The notes under the pieces: generated by a model
Seen by the model: only the letters and a program-made list of their open reading frames with translations
Databases searched by the model: none
What the model was told of the DNA's origin: nothing
Position numbers and translations under genes: made by a program
DNA from: Plecoglossus altivelis
Lineage: Eukaryota; Chordata; Actinopteri; Osmeriformes; Plecoglossidae
Reading direction: 5' to 3'
DNA length: 64,000 nt
Assembly: GCA_036571765.1 (NCBI GenBank)
Contig: BROE01000010.1
Location: forward strand, 12,390,034-12,454,033
In this document: one piece after another, positions 49,828 to 63,700 of the stretch
Numbering within the stretch: the stretch's first letter is position 1
How the letters are laid out: every line of letters starts with the position of its first letter

Positions 49828-52636
49828 CCAACTTTTGGTTACACATATTTATTAATTACATATATTTGAGAGGGACAAAATCACAAATAATGCAAATTGA
49901 ATGATTAAGTTGACTTGTTGAATGTTTGTTGAATAGAACCCTTTTGTAATAATTGTTTTCAGGCAGCATGGCGCAGCTATTACTGAGGAGCTTTAATGAA
50001 GGGTTATAAACACCTTCCGTGAATTTGTAATGAAACCTGAAAACCATTGGGCTTTTCATAATTAAATTGAATTGTATAGTTTTACAATATCTCGTTTTTT
50101 AATGGTTGTGTGTAGTGGAAGTTAAGGACAAGAGCACTTCAACGTCATTTAATTACGTATCATTTATGGAAAATGGCATTATTACAGACAAGTTCAACAC
50201 AATTTGGTATGATAAGACTTGTCACAAACTAAATTACAGCTATTTCAATTGATAAGTAACATGAATGATCCATATATTAAAGTCATTTGTTTGCCTTATT
50301 ACTGTGCAAAACAAAATATACATATCTGTATATATATGCATATCTGTATATATATATATATTACTGGATGTGCATAAATATGAAACAAAGGTTTAAAAGG
50401 CAAAAGATTTCCATGGCGATGGAACGCTAATTTCCAATGCGTTAAGAGAATGATTAGGACAAGATACTTTGAGGCAGGAGATAACAGCATGATTTTGTTG
50501 ATTTTACTGGCAGATCTTGATTTACAATACCAGCATAGACATACTCACTCAAGTAAAAGTCTGAAGTTGACTAAAACTATAAGGATGTTTTCAGTATTGT
50601 AATCTAGGGTCCAAACCCGATGATACATTGAGTTATTGTTGGACATCTTTAAGGTAGCTGCTGGTGCTTCTTAGCTATAGTATAGTTCTAAAGGCAACAA
50701 CAACAGAGAGAACCAATTAAATGAACTTTTTCTGTATTTTGTCATCGGGTAACAGTAATGGGAGGATAGCTTGAAAAAAACCCATGATGTTATCTAATCA
50801 CTGAACTAATAGAAAATGTCCTCAGCATCCAAACTGATTGACACAGGCACTGGGAGTGGTCATTGTGGAATGTGATTTTATATTCTCTTGTTAAAAAATC
50901 ATAGAAAAATAGTATGATTACTTTTAATACTGATGTTCACTTTTATTCACTAGTTAGTTGAAGCTCCCGTTGGTGTTATTTTTACAAGCCTTTTTTCAAA
51001 GCTTTTAGTCAAATACAACAATGCCTTTCTCCTATGCTTTTGTGGATCCGTTTGAAACATGTTTTCCATACAAACATACAACAACAATTCTTGGGCTGTT
51101 CCACACCCAGATAAGTACCGATTATTGTTGCTTCATCACATCAGAAGTTTATGAAGTTACACAAAAATAAACTATCCCAATCACCACTACTATATAGATA
51201 GCAGAGCATTTGCAGTCCTTTACAACAAAAAAGGGAGATAAATTCAAGTACTGCTGGTGGTAAAATGGTGTGGCATGAGTACTTTGGGCAAGCAACACCT
51301 AAGCACATGTATTCCTGAAGAGAGCAAATAGATGAAAACCAAGTTTGTCTAATTTAGCTCTCCATAATAACAACATAATCTGGCACTCAATCTGTGTAAT
51401 CCGTGTAATCCATGATGCCATGAAATCTATTGGCACCATGACTAAGAGCGCTAAAATGGCAGATGATCTTGCCACTCATGCAGAGTAGTCTGTAATGATT
51501 GGAATCAGAATCATTTAAAGTGCTGCTCTGTTGTTAACTCATTTTTTTCCTTCCTGGTATTGGTCAAGTGAATTCTTCTACTATCCCAAATAAGGTTTCA
51601 ATCAAAACATCGGCAAAGAAGAAAGTATTTGTAAATACAGTAAGCAGGTTCCAATACTTTAAAGTACTGATCACACTGGTTGTTGGCTGGGATGCACTAT
51701 GTATTTTCACACATTGTGAGCTTTCAGTGGGTTTGGCCATGACAGAAAGGTGACTTTCTGTTGATTCTTCTGGGAAGTTGGGAAGGAGGGATGAGAGATT
51801 TCTTTTAACTATACCACATCATTCAAGTGTTAAGAACTCCCTCCTGTCCCAATTGATTGTTTTTCTTGAAAAGATAATCATCATTCTGCTCAATCCGTAA
51901 CTTAAAGTTCCCGCTCTTCAGAATGTCCAGTCTCACCATCGTCTTTAGTCGCTTTGTCAGTATTCTAACGTCACAGCTCAGCCTGGTCCACTTGTCCTTG
52001 CAGGAACATCACTGTAGGCCCGCCCGTTGAGACATTCGCTTTGTTAAAAAAGGCCCTTCATTTTTCATCATGATATCTCATCATCATCTCTGGACCTTCA
52101 AACATCCACTGTCCTTGAGTGACCTACCGGCACCACAATGTTCTGGCTGTCTCCATGTTTCAAAATTCCCTGGTACAGTCTAGGTGTTCAGGACCAGACC
52201 TCTAGTTTCCATTATGATCTATTGCACATTATAGGGTGTATTGGGAACCTAATGTCAGAGGAAGGGGTGGGGTGGGATGGGGTCGCTGTTGCACATCTCT
52301 TTGTCCCCCCATTTGGTGGCAGCGCAAGCACAGTAAAAGCACTCAACCTCCAGTCCTTGGGGCACTGAAGGCTTATTGGCTGGCATAAGAGAATGTGTTT
52401 GGGAATTAATGCTGAGAGGAAAAGGTTGGGAGAAGTGGCTGAACACTACAGTTAGAGCACAGAGTTGTGTTGAATTGGTGTCCAGGGAAGGCATTGGCAC
52501 CCTGCAGCAGTGGAACCTGGTGGAGTGGCTGACAATGCTAGCTGGTGGTCATTGTGCTAGTTGGGGCGATCCTAGTGTGTTATTGATAAATTGTGTTGGT
52601 GGTCCTAGCAGTTTGTGCTAGCTGATGGAGATGGTG
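49828..52636. other. Tail-to-tail region between obsl1 and ctdsp1
   Basis: AT-rich DNA without long reading frames. The right part is presumably the ctdsp1 3' UTR on the minus strand. A small TATATA repeat lies at about 50325-50361. I see nothing else. Confidence 0.55.
50942..50947 (-). terminator. ctdsp1: Candidate ctdsp1 polyadenylation signal
   Basis: A minus-strand AATAAA roughly 1.7 kb past the ctdsp1 stop. Long 3' UTRs are usual for CTDSP genes, but there is no other support. Confidence 0.22.
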
Positions 52637-55600
52637 CTAGCTAGCAGTATTCTGTTGTTTAAGGATGGTGTAGACATTGTCCACTTTACTCAGTTGCTCA
52701 AAGAACGGGATGAGGTCCAGGAGCTCAGTGTCAGACATGTCGTCAAACCATGAGGCCACAGGTACCTGGACACACACAGACATAAAGTGTGTATTTCAGC
52801 AAGCACTACATAGTACAGAGCAGTCATGGGGACAAAACTAATAAAGCACATTCAACCTGAATCATGTATGCCCATGTAATCGATTTGTAGTGTGTTGTGT
52901 ATAGCCCTGAGTTGACAGTTGTTTTGTCTTCAAAAACAGATAAGATGACAGATAAGAATTAACTTTATAAAACCCATACAAGAAATTGGTTTGTCAACCA
53001 GTAGTGTAAAAAACTGCGGAATAACAGCAGCCAAAAGAATAAAGCTGTTGTCAGGGACAAACAGGGAGAGGTCTCTTACGGCGTTGCCAGGGTGAAAGAC
53101 GTAGGAGGCGGGAGAGTTGTCGATGATGATGACTTTGTTGAGGTCGCGACCCAGCCTGCTTAAGTCTTTGACGTAGTTACCCCGATGGAACACGCATGAC
53201 TCGCGGAACAACCGGCAACGAAATGCTCCCCACTTATCCAACAAGTCTGACACCGGGTCTGCATACTGGGACACACACACACACACAGGTAAGTAGAATG
53301 ATAGTCTATCAGTTAGAAAGGCTGTGTGCTGAAGCTCATCTCTCCCACCTTGGCTAGACTAGCAGTGAACAGAACACATTCAAACAGCTCCCCCATCCGT
53401 TTCAGGAACTCATCCACATGGGGGCGCTTCAGCACATAAACCTGCAAACAGGAAGACAGGAGATGTCAGAGGCCAGCTGGGAACGACTGTGGTGGAATTT
53501 TTGAATAAGGTTACAAAACATGTGTTTAAGTTTGATACAATGTATGTTAATTTGACCCCATTTGGTGGAGAGGCCACCTGTGGTTCTTTGACACCTAACC
53601 AGGAGACGTTAAGTCTGGAGACAGTTGGTCTGGAGCAACTGTATTGTTAAAGATAACCCTACAAGGGCCAATTTACCATTTGACCGATCAACAACTTTTG
53701 GCCTTATTTGCAGTTTGGGGGAGATAAGCCATAACAAAGAACAGTAGGACAATGGCTATGGAGATGTATATTTTCAAGCTGTCACTGAGTAGAGTCAACC
53801 AATCACAGAAGTTGTTTCATTGATTGATTGACCAAATACAAGACCATTTGTTCTTAATGTATTTAAAGAAGTGTTTAAGGGATGTTTGTCATCACTCTTA
53901 CGAACGACTTGTGGCTATCACGTCCTCCGTAATGACTGATCACAAAGCGCTTTGTTAATATCTTATGTACTTGTACTTGCTAAATAAATTGTAATGAAAC
54001 CGCCATTCATGACTGTTCATATCTACACAGGGTCACCAGAATTTTCTTTCACACGACACAAAGGACAAAGGCTGGAACAATGGTTACTACAGGCCAAGAC
54101 GATCTTACACTGTCACACTGAATGATTCTTTGATTTCAAATCAAAATCCAATGAAGATCAGCTCAAAAGTACAGTATATGATCGGATAGAAACCCTCTAC
54201 ATCTAAGGTCTCTTCCTGGGTATCCTCCGGTGGTGGTCAGAGGCATTTGATGACAGAGGGCATGCTCCTGAACCAAGTCATCCAGAATAGGCTCTGCCTG
54301 GTCAAACAAACTTATCCTGGATTACTTGAACCAGGCTCACTCCCTAGTTTTGATGCATACCGCTCTGGTGGGCGTGCGGTCCATCTTCATATCTCAACTG
54401 ACAAGCAGTGTATTGTTATTCCTGTTAGCAATGTAGGAGTTGGAAGGACAACTCTGATGTAGATGGCCTTACCTGGTGGACAGTACCATCTATCTCAACT
54501 GGGATGATGAAGTCAGCATTGCTAACAGGCTGTAAGGAAAATAGACATGCATTAGAACACAATGAGCGTAGTGAGAAACTGGGTGAGTATATTTGGCGGT
54601 GGAAGTGCTGTATCTGCATGTTGTTTAAATGACTGCAAAAGGCCATTAAAGAAACCAGTCTCCATGCAGCCAGCTGTTTTATTGAACACACTTTTCTAGT
54701 GTGTCATCAACCCTGGCCTATTTTCATATCACCTGCCACACCCTGTCTGCGTGTACCCCAAAGTGCCAGGATCGGACATGAATGGTTGGTTCATAATACG
54801 GGGTTTTGATGTTTCTTCTACTTGAGTGTATGCCTGGTCGTCTATCTCACTCTTTGTTAATAGACATCTACAGTTTAGAAACAGCAGTTGGCTGGACAGC
54901 CAACGCCTTCATCGATCAATTTTCCATTTTAAAATGTTACAGGTTTTTGTTGAATAAAGTGATAAAGACTCGATTGGCCATTTGTTGCAAGCGTAGGGAA
55001 GTTAGATCTTAATTAATAGGCTATAGCCCCTATACCCTTCAACTGATATAGTAAAATCATAAGATATGTGTTAACATGGACACCAAAAAGCTGGGCTTCC
55101 AGGCGCTTTGCAAAGCTTTGCAGCGCATCGCAGCCAGTGTGTCCCAGGCATCATAAGGATAGGACAGCATCACTTTGATATCCACTGATGATTATGGAAT
55201 AAATACAATCTTACTAGGATGGTACACTACTCTTCCTGGTCGCAACCATTATGAACACATACACACACACTGACCTTGAAAGAGCTATGGACGAGGGTTT
55301 CATCCAGGTCGATCACCACACAGATCTTCCCAGCATCTTTTGACTTGGCCTGAGGAAGCAGTGGCTTCATCTGGACCTGCAACAACCAAGAAAAGAATGA
55401 CGGACAAGTTCAAGTTCTGCTCTAAAAAACAAAAAGCCCTCCAGCCACTAAAATTGGCTAGCCAGTTAACCAGTGTTTAATTACCTTGGAGACAGTTCCA
55501 TTCTCCTCCACCAGTAGCGGGGCGTTGTTGTTGACGGGCGGAGATTCGGTCTGGTCATGACACAGGCAGCAAAACAGGCTGCCAAACAACCCTCTGTTCC

Positions 55601-58231
55601 TGGGCTTCTTAGAGGCAGAGCCTGGGGGGCCTGGTGAACAGGAACCAAGGGTAAATAAACCAGCCAGTCATAAGGAGCAGTCAACAACTGATATCGCAGA
55701 TTTAATGTGAGCGGATGAACCACGCCAGTCCTTTTGACCGAAAAAGCAAACAAGTGATGTCACTGATTTAATAAAGGGGTAAGGCTTTGTTAGTGCGCCA
55801 TTGCAAAGTGATTATGCCACTAAGGTTGATTAAGGGCCTGGGTTTGATTCCAGCCCGTGGAGTTTCTGGACACATCCTTCACACTCTCTTTCCCCTCCTG
55901 TCCCAATGAAGCAGAAACACCTGAAAACACATCTCTAATGTGCGGCGGAGGAAACTAGTTCACCACCAAAGGTAAGTTAGATAACTCCTAACCAGTTAAC
56001 TAACCTTTGCCAAGGTGCTGTTTAAATCCTCCTAAGACCTCATCCCTTTTTTGACCTATCCAGAAATCATTGGTCTAAAGAGAACATAAAGATAACATGG
56101 GTTACTGTGTGTGTGGAGAAACACGTGCTGATATCAACCCTTGTACTATCAGAGATCCAGAATATTCCGGTACAGAAAGGTGAAGGAAGACTTGATTGAG
56201 GACTCAGTCTAAGGACAAGTCTACTTCACTTAACTTATTTTCCCCACAAAGATCCAGAGACTTAAAGTAACCTAATCAGATGCACCTCCCTCTGAACATG
56301 ACCTACAAGGGTTGCATAACTGCTGAAACATCCATTCACATTCCTCATGGACACACACATACATGAACTAAGATAGGATCTGTTTACAAGAATGTCCCAA
56401 GGGTTCAGAAAACGAAGAGAAAATGACCATTCAATTCGATTTATGTTCCCGATGATCCTGGGCTATATGTTCTTTTACTAAAATGAGGTAATTCAATCAG
56501 GTCCGGGTACAGTATTACAAAAGATAAAGTACCATTTTGAATAAAATAAATAAAATATGTCACAATGAAAGTTTCTGTCAGTAGTATTTAGTAGGTCAAC
56601 ATAATTTAAATACAATAAAGATACATTCGGTGAATATCGTATAGGCCTGTATTGTATCTACTGTATATCACGTTTGTTCAACTTTACTGTGCACATAAAC
56701 ATGGTTATGACCGGGCTGTCAGACGGAATGTTCATAAGAAACAGTGACAGGATAGTGCACGTAAATGCTGAGACAGTTATATCATCATACAAACAATCTG
56801 CTAGATGACACACAAGGAATCAAAACAGAGATACTGCATTATAGAATCTAGGCCTATATCTATATCATCTGAATGGTGGATTTATGATGCTGTTATATGC
56901 TTTAACAATTATGTTAGTGAGAGAGATTTTATTTCACTACTCTGTTTTGGGATTGGCCTTTTGAAAAGGTGCAAACAATCCACTGTTTCTCTCCTTTTCT
57001 CTGTGTTTCACTCTGTCCTTTCTAGTCTCTCCTTTCCCTCCCTCTCAAAACGTGACTGTGTTACAAAACACACAGCTCTGTATTGTCCATTTCGTACCAC
57101 TCCACGCTTTCATTCTGTCCTTTTTTTGGGGGAATTCCTCACTTTCTTTTCATACTTTTTCCCTTCTTGCCCTCTGACCCTTTGTTGCCCACTATCCGGG
57201 TCGAACCCAAACAGGAAGAGGAAACACGAAGACAGATGCTTGCAGCACACCCACGCTACGGACAGGCCTGTCGTCATACCCTACTACACAATGAGAGGTA
57301 CTAACCCAGAACACACACCGCCACTACCACCCCCCACCCACACACACATACACATACACATACATGACAACGTGACAACAGAAACTCAGACAAGCTTCAC
57401 AAATTCTGTGTGGCCTGTTTAGAGCTTGAAGGACATGTGTCTAGACTGAAGATTAAGGATAATGCTATACACAAGAATATAATATTGAAGCTACCTTAAA
57501 TCTGTCTTTCTCTTTTGAGTAAACTAAGTAATATAGCACATCTTGATGTCTACCAGCTGCTGTTGGCAGAGAGCAATCTACTCAATATGTAATAACTAAA
57601 TCTATAAAGAGAAACTTTGGTTTGAAGAAATGTTTATACAAAACCTGTTCATAGAGTAGATGTCTATACACCCTCAAAAGCCATGTGTCTACCCATCTCG
57701 TCTTTTGCTTCATCATGACCACCACTGATGCATCTTTTTAAAAATCTCTAAAGGTTTTTTTAAATTGACCACAGCACTCGTGGTTGTAAATACCTGGAGA
57801 GTGCCCGAATTTTCGATACTGATGGAGTAAGAGCATTTAGTGGACGGTGCAGTGACCATAAGTTGCGTAATGCAACAAGACAGCGGTGCACCACCCCTTT
57901 CCAAACTGTTAAATCAGTATAAACGTATGTTTGATAATGATTAACTGAACATAGAATGGTCAGAGACTCCTGAAACCGCAACCGTTGGAGCAACTATTTG
58001 ATTACAAAATGTATATATTTGTATACAAATGTTTTTTGTTGTTGTTGTTGTTAAAAATGTTGGAAAACTGGCATCGCCGCTTAATTCGGCAAAAGGGTTT
58101 GACATGTGAGGTGCAAAACAACTGTGACGTACGTCTAGAAAACTTTGTGAAAACTTACTCTTGTCTCGAACGGAGTTGTTTGCCTCTTCATCTCTACTGA
58201 CTTGCGTGATTACTGAGGACTGATTGTCCAT
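52637..58231 (-). CDS. ctdsp1: CTD small phosphatase 1 (SCP1), complete coding region
   Basis: SCP1 is a nuclear FCP/SCP-family phosphatase that removes phosphate from Ser5 of the RNA polymerase II C-terminal repeats and supports REST-mediated silencing of neuronal genes. Seven exons, high to low: 58159-58231, 55485-55621, 55275-55376, 54473-54529, 53349-53441, 53080-53265, 52637-52765. They total 777 nt and 258 residues, close to the human length of 261, as I recall it. The start MDNQSSVITQVSRDEE matches the family amino end. SLFCCLCHD is the palmitoylation-type Cys cluster, and ICVVIDLDETLVHSS contains the catalytic DLDET (DxDxT) motif. VYVLKRPHVDEFL, DKWGAFRCRLFRESCVFHRG, IIIDNSPASYVFHP and SWFDDMSDTELLDLIPFFEQ follow. 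DKWGAFR and NADFIIPVEIDG favour CTDSP1 over CTDSPL or CTDSP2. ATG 58231 is preferred because the codon before it is GTG. The fourth intron holds mir-26. Confidence 0.94.
53488..54053 (+). mobile_element. Solo LTR inside the mir-26 intron of ctdsp1
   Basis: A 566-bp block begins TGTGGTGGAATTTTT and ends AATTTTCTTTCACA, in the TG...CA form of a retroviral-type long terminal repeat. It is bordered on both sides by CGAC (53484-53487 and 54054-54057), a 4-bp target-site duplication. Inside are a TATA-like TATTTAAAG near 53860 and an AATAAA at 53983-53988, giving a plus orientation. There is no coding sequence, so the internal part was lost by recombination. It is antisense to ctdsp1 and about 200 bp from the microRNA hairpin. 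The family is not identified. Confidence 0.68.
54264..54338 (-). ncRNA. mir26: mir-26 family microRNA hairpin, intronic in ctdsp1
   Basis: The minus strand reads TTCAAGTAATCCAGGATA at 54313-54330, identical to the first 18 bases of mature miR-26a and miR-26b in fish, including the whole seed. After a loop of about 20 bases (GTTTGTTTGACCAGGCAGAG) comes the other arm, CTATTCTGGATGACTTGGTT, which pairs with the first with few mismatches and continues as paired flanks (CCTG with CAGG). The 5p product would be about 54309-54330. The hairpin lies on the coding strand of ctdsp1, between exons 54473-54529 and 53349-53441. This matches human miR-26b in CTDSP1; the CTDSP host and miR-26 pairing is conserved in vertebrates. 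Past base 18 the sequence reads AGTT rather than the usual GGYT, so this copy may be a variant 5p sequence. It is probably co-transcribed with ctdsp1. Confidence 0.93.
55622..58158. other. First intron of ctdsp1
   Basis: Contains a SINE fragment at 55785-55935 and a short CA-rich run near 57340. I recognise no exon in it. Confidence 0.6.
55785..55935 (+). mobile_element. Probable SINE fragment with a tRNA B box
   Basis: GGTTTGATTCCAGCCCG at 55841 is a tRNA B-box context typical of fish SINEs, followed by a CT-rich tail with CACTCTCTTTCCCCTCCTGT. The A box is weak. It lies in the first intron of ctdsp1. Confidence 0.4.
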
Positions 58232-60769
58232 CACACCTAGAATCCTAGGAAGTCCTTACAGTCCTTACACCAGAAGTTCAAGTGGCCTTTTTACGGCTCG
58301 TCTGCTGCTATTCAATAAACTTGCATTAAAAATTATATTTTCTTAGTACATCTAACCCGCATAAAAGCATAATACAAAAACACGCAAGATGTGTTCAATT
58401 GCATCTCTGTGACATTAGTCATTTAGAGACAAGGTTTAAAGTAAAAACATTACACGGTCAATGCATTTACAAAGAAGTTAGTTACTTTGTTTCAATATGG
58501 AGTTCAACTCCGCTCTCAATTTCAAGATACAAACATGGAACTGTGCCGTTTCAAGGCCTCCCATTTTACTTAAAGTGGCAAAACATCCAGTTTGTCTATA
58601 GTGAGATACTTTTGCATCCTGGTAATTGCACGTAAGATCACGACAGTCCCTTAAACCAGAAGTTACATTGTAACGATCAAGGATATGAAATCAATTTTCA
58701 AAATGGTCCTGGATTCATTTTGGCCGAGATTAAGCGTCTCAGTTTGAACATAACCCGCCAACATGTGTCATAGGCTGCCATATGTGTAGGCTCAGTTTCA
58801 CGCCCATGTTTACAATTTCTATTCGAAACCTTTCAACATAATTTAACAATCTCTTGGCCGTGCATGTTCACGTTTCAGGTTAGATATGACAGGCTACAGA
58901 CAGTTTCTGTTGTTTAGCGTTCTTCATTGTAGTTTACCGCTGGCATTACAGCTACCAACCGTCCGGTATTCCGTGCCCTGTGAGTTCTCTAAAGAACTTG
59001 GCCGTGTTCCGCACAACTTTTAAATCGCAAGAAACGCCCAACTGGGGTACACTTGAAACCGGATTGCAAACAGGCGAAATGTCAGGGAGCGTCAATAAAG
59101 AGCACATACATATTGAACTACGTCAAATATTCAAAAATGAGAGTAGACAAATAGGGTATGTTGCATCCATGTTTACTTGAGCCACATACCACATGTATAG
59201 GTGAAAAGACCAGATATGTAGGATACCAGATATGCAATCATGTCAATAATTTTATTAGAGACTTTCATAAAAACGTTTCAAACCTTTGCCACTTTATAAA
59301 CACAGCAAATGGATACATTTACAAATTTTCAGCCATTCAAATTTGTACAAAAGAGAAACACTCGATAGTGTATAGAGATTCATAAGAGTTTTTCTTCTAC
59401 CACAAAAACGAGGATATAAGTGTTTTCATCCATTAAAGATGGTATCGGTTATTGTGAAATGACAAGTCAACAAATCATCAGAGTCAAACTCACAAACACG
59501 CATCATCTATTTTGAATAAGCCATGATGACGATTTACAAAAGTTTTGTGTTTTCACGTCATCGAAACGGATAGAGGCACTAACAGAGTGACCAAGTCTAG
59601 AATACTCTAAATCATCAGGGAGCACTGTGGTCCAACTGACACCTCACTGATATTTATCTACATTGTTTAAGTCGTTTTACAATAGTGAAATACGATTGCA
59701 GTAGAACTGTAACCTCAGTATCTTTACTTTAACAGGACATTCATGTTGTACCACAGAATGACAGACTGAAGTAATTCTACATCACAGTTATATTTAGTAT
59801 TATCATCCTATAAACACTGATAATGAAGGTGCTCTTATATAGTTGCTTAGTTTATCCAGGAGTCATTCAAAAAAAATAAACCCAAAGAAATGCACACATG
59901 CAAATAAATTAATATGAAAAAGAGGGAAACTTCTCATACAATTCCAGGAAGAGAAAACATACAATTATTTTTGGTTATTCTTTACATTTTTTTTTTAATG
60001 AATGCAAAATAAATTAGCAGCATAAATTAGCATACATTATGGTACTTTACATAATCACCAAATATATGAACTGTCAGAACAAGTATGTGCTTTGAAACAG
60101 ATATATATTGTCCCTGTTCAATTCTTCAGAACTAATCTGTCAAAATGTAATATAATTTGTGTCAACTGAGTGGTTGTAAATTGCCGACACATACACAGAG
60201 AATACTCAGGGTAGTAGACAGTTGTCCCCAAACAACCAATCCATGCCAATGAAGTCAACAGAAAATGTGAAACAAACTTTAAAAACATCCCAAATCCCAA
60301 GTGGACAACTGTCCATTAGCAGTGTTGTCTTTCCATGACTCGATGTAGTGGTGTTTCGCTTAGAGATTTATTTTGTCTTGATGCCATAGAACCCTGTTGT
60401 GTAGAAACAGATCGGTATGATATCACAGGGTCATCTCCTCCCATTAGGGTACATCAAGGTAATCTCTCATCGAAACTGTTCCCAGCTCTGACCTTGTGTC
60501 TCTTTCTCTGGAGCAGAATCTGTGGACTGCTGTAATGATAAATGTTCATCCAACTCCAGGTTTCTCCAAGACACAGCCGTCACCAGATCAGTAGTGGTCA
60601 ATGTTAACCCCATCCATTCAGATTTGGCCAGGTCCTATCCAAGCTGGGGTCATTACGATTCCCCTGACCCCTCCCCTCACAAAGTGAATTCCCTCATAAC
60701 ATCCAGGGCCAAATAGGAGCTGGCTACATCTGAACTCTAACCACACCTACCTCGAACCCCCGCTGACTC
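58232..60769. other. ctdsp1 promoter side and speg 3' UTR / intergenic
   Basis: The left part is upstream of the ctdsp1 start codon and should hold its 5' UTR and promoter. The right part is probably the speg 3' UTR. AT-rich; no coding exon seen. Confidence 0.5.
59251..59256 (-). terminator. speg: Candidate speg polyadenylation signal
   Basis: An AATAAA on the minus strand about 1.5 kb past the speg stop. Another lies at 60367-60372, about 0.4 kb past the stop. Either could end the 3' UTR; I cannot choose from sequence alone. Confidence 0.22.
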
Positions 60770-63700
60770 TCACTTAGTACCCGGCATGGCAGGTAGGTGC
60801 GGAGAGGGTGTGGGTGAAGTGGACAAATGTGGCGAGGTCTGGTAGGAACGAAGAAGAACCTTGTGTTTGGTGGAGGACTCTGCACGGCGCCGTTCGTTCA
60901 CCCCCAGGAACTCTTTGAGGCGGGCGGTGGTGAAGGTCAGAGTCTGTCTGCGCAGCTTCATCAGATAGGAGTCCTGGAGCCAGGCATGGGTGAAGCAGTC
61001 CTTGGTGGTCGGGCGGGCCCTTTGGAGTAGAAGAATTGAGGTAACATGGACCAAAATATCAGTAATGTGATGTTAATCTATACATCATTATAATATAGTA
61101 ATATAATATTGCAATTATATGGCCATGCTGCTGTATTCACTATTACGACCATCTCTTTTCAAATGCAATACCTTTGACTGGTATTGTATTGGACATTGCA
61201 TTATATCGTGCACTTTATGATTTTAACGATGATAGCTAAATTAAAATACTCATCTTTACCCTACGGCAATGTTTAAACAAAGGCGCCCCTTACTGCTCAT
61301 CGAAATGCATTTCTCAATTTTGTCAAACTTTCTAACTAGCATCTCAAATGAAAGGGTGACCAGTGGACCACAATTGGTGAGAAAGAAAGGATGGATTCCA
61401 TTGCAAGGGGCCTCATTTACCAGGCATGGCTGCTCAGCATCTTCTTAATAAAGGTGGAGGCACTTTGGGAGATGTTGGGGTACAGTTTAGTGGGATCAAA
61501 CTTAGCTGCCAAGATCTTAGCTTCTGTATTCTGGGGGTCTTTGTCCCAGAAAGGTAGTCTGCCACTCAACCTGATAAGGAATCCAGACAAGAACTGGCAT
61601 GAATCAGTATTTGAACGAAACAACTACACAACAAAATCCCTTGAAATGTTAAACAATTCATCATCAACATTGAAATCCAATGTTGTGATCTGATATTTAT
61701 AGGGTTACCAGGACATTTGGAAATGGTTGCTGAAACTCACATGATGTAAGTAAGAGCTCCCAGGCTCCAGATATCTGCAGTTGGACCCACAACCTCTCCC
61801 CTCACCATCTCAGGGGCTGGGCATCCAAGTAGGGGGCAGAAAGGGGAAGGTGGGGCAGGGCGGTACAGGGTAGACAGGAGTCAGGTATAGAGGTGAAGGG
61901 ACAGAGCCAGTAAACATCAGGAAAAGGAAGCAAGCAGGGAAAAGCAGGATTGCCCAGAGACAAAAAAAGAGGACGTTCAGATTAAACAAGACACATTGTT
62001 GTGTACTGATGGATTTGATTTGCTTGCATGAACGTTGGGGTGTTGGGGTGTTGCATCAACTAAATCAAATACACTCTAAGTGTATTTGATCGTCTGTTTG
62101 GAAATCCAGAATTTTTTTAATGTAATAGTTTTAGGATCTCACCCATGTACTCCAGGGTCCCCAGCCCTGGGTTGTACTGCTTTAGAGACAACGGGTTGAA
62201 GTTCTGAGCGCTGCCAAAGTCCAGGATCTTGATGGTGTTGAGGTGTGTGACCATGATGTTGTCAGGCTTCAGATCCAGGTGCAGGACACGTCTGTTGTGA
62301 AGAAACTCCAGACCCTGCAGGATCTGCACCAGGTAACACACCACATCATCCTCAGAGTACCGGAACCTACAGTAGAGTAGAGTACAACAGAGTATAGTAC
62401 AGTACAGTAAACCAGAGTGTATAGTAGAGTATAATAAAGTACAGGAGAGCACAGAATAGAAACGAAGAGTGGTGGAGAAAGGAAAAGAGTAGAGCACAAG
62501 AGTGTAGATTAGACAAATGGAAAGTAGAAAGTTATGTAGAGTTCAAATGAGTAGAGTGAAGTAGAGTGGAGATAGGTAGGCCAGGGTGAGGAAAGGGAAA
62601 GAAGTAGAGGTAGAGACAGTATGTGTACGTGTGTATATGTGGACAGCATGAGTGCATACCCACGTGTGTATGCATGCATGCATGCCTCTGTGTGTTCTGT
62701 CCCACCCACCTGTCTATAAGGCTGTAGAGCAGCTCCTTGCCCGTGCAGTACTCTGCCACCAGGACCAGGTAGCGGGGCGTGACGTAGGCCTCATGCAGAG
62801 CCATGATCTTGTCATTGTGCAGAGACTTGAGGATGTCGTACTCCTGGAGAACAAACGGCTTGGTCTCCTGGTCATAGGGGACAATCTTCGCCATGTAGAC
62901 GTTCCCAGTTGAGTTCTCTCTGCACTCCCTCACCACCCCAAACCGACCCCTGTAAAAGAGACCCAGGATATTAGAGAGTGTGGTGTGAAGTTGCGTGGGT
63001 GCCAGCTCTGGAATCCTGGTAGGGATCCAGGTACCTAGTAGGATTAGTTTGTGCTCGCTTCCCGTTTTCGGTGGGAAGTAGTTTGAAATTCTTTGAAGCC
63101 TGGATTTAACCATTGAACCCCCCCCAGCTGTACCCAGAACAGTTGCTATTAGTGACACAGATACAGTACATTGGTACATAGTTTAGTGCTCGTTTTGTGT
63201 GCGTCTCTCTGCCCAATTGTCTTCTGTGTCAAAATCTCTAAGAATTAGCAGCTATGGAATTATTTGTGTTTTATGAATAGAAGTCATATCTTAGCAATAA
63301 CAGATGTGGGACCCTAATAAACAAAACATTTGAATGTAGTCAGAATTCAATACAATCTGACAGACTGACTCCAGCAATCCCACCTGAACACTTCCATCTT
63401 GTGTTGACTGATTGGCTACAGGATAGATGGTGTATTCGTGCATTTGAATAACATCAAGGAAGAGTGTTGACGAATGATAAGACAAAGATGGGAGAGAGAG
63501 GGGGGAGGCAGGGGGCTGCTTCTTATCAGACAAAAAAAACCCATTGTATCTGACAGGAAACAGAATTGTTGTGTCTATACCCAGGGTGTCCAAGCAAAAC
63601 TTGAATCATTGCATCCCATTCCACTCACCTGGCCTTCTCGTCCAGGAAGGTATAGGGTTTCTGAGGGACCCCCTGGCGTAGGGTGGTGGAGGGGGTGGTA

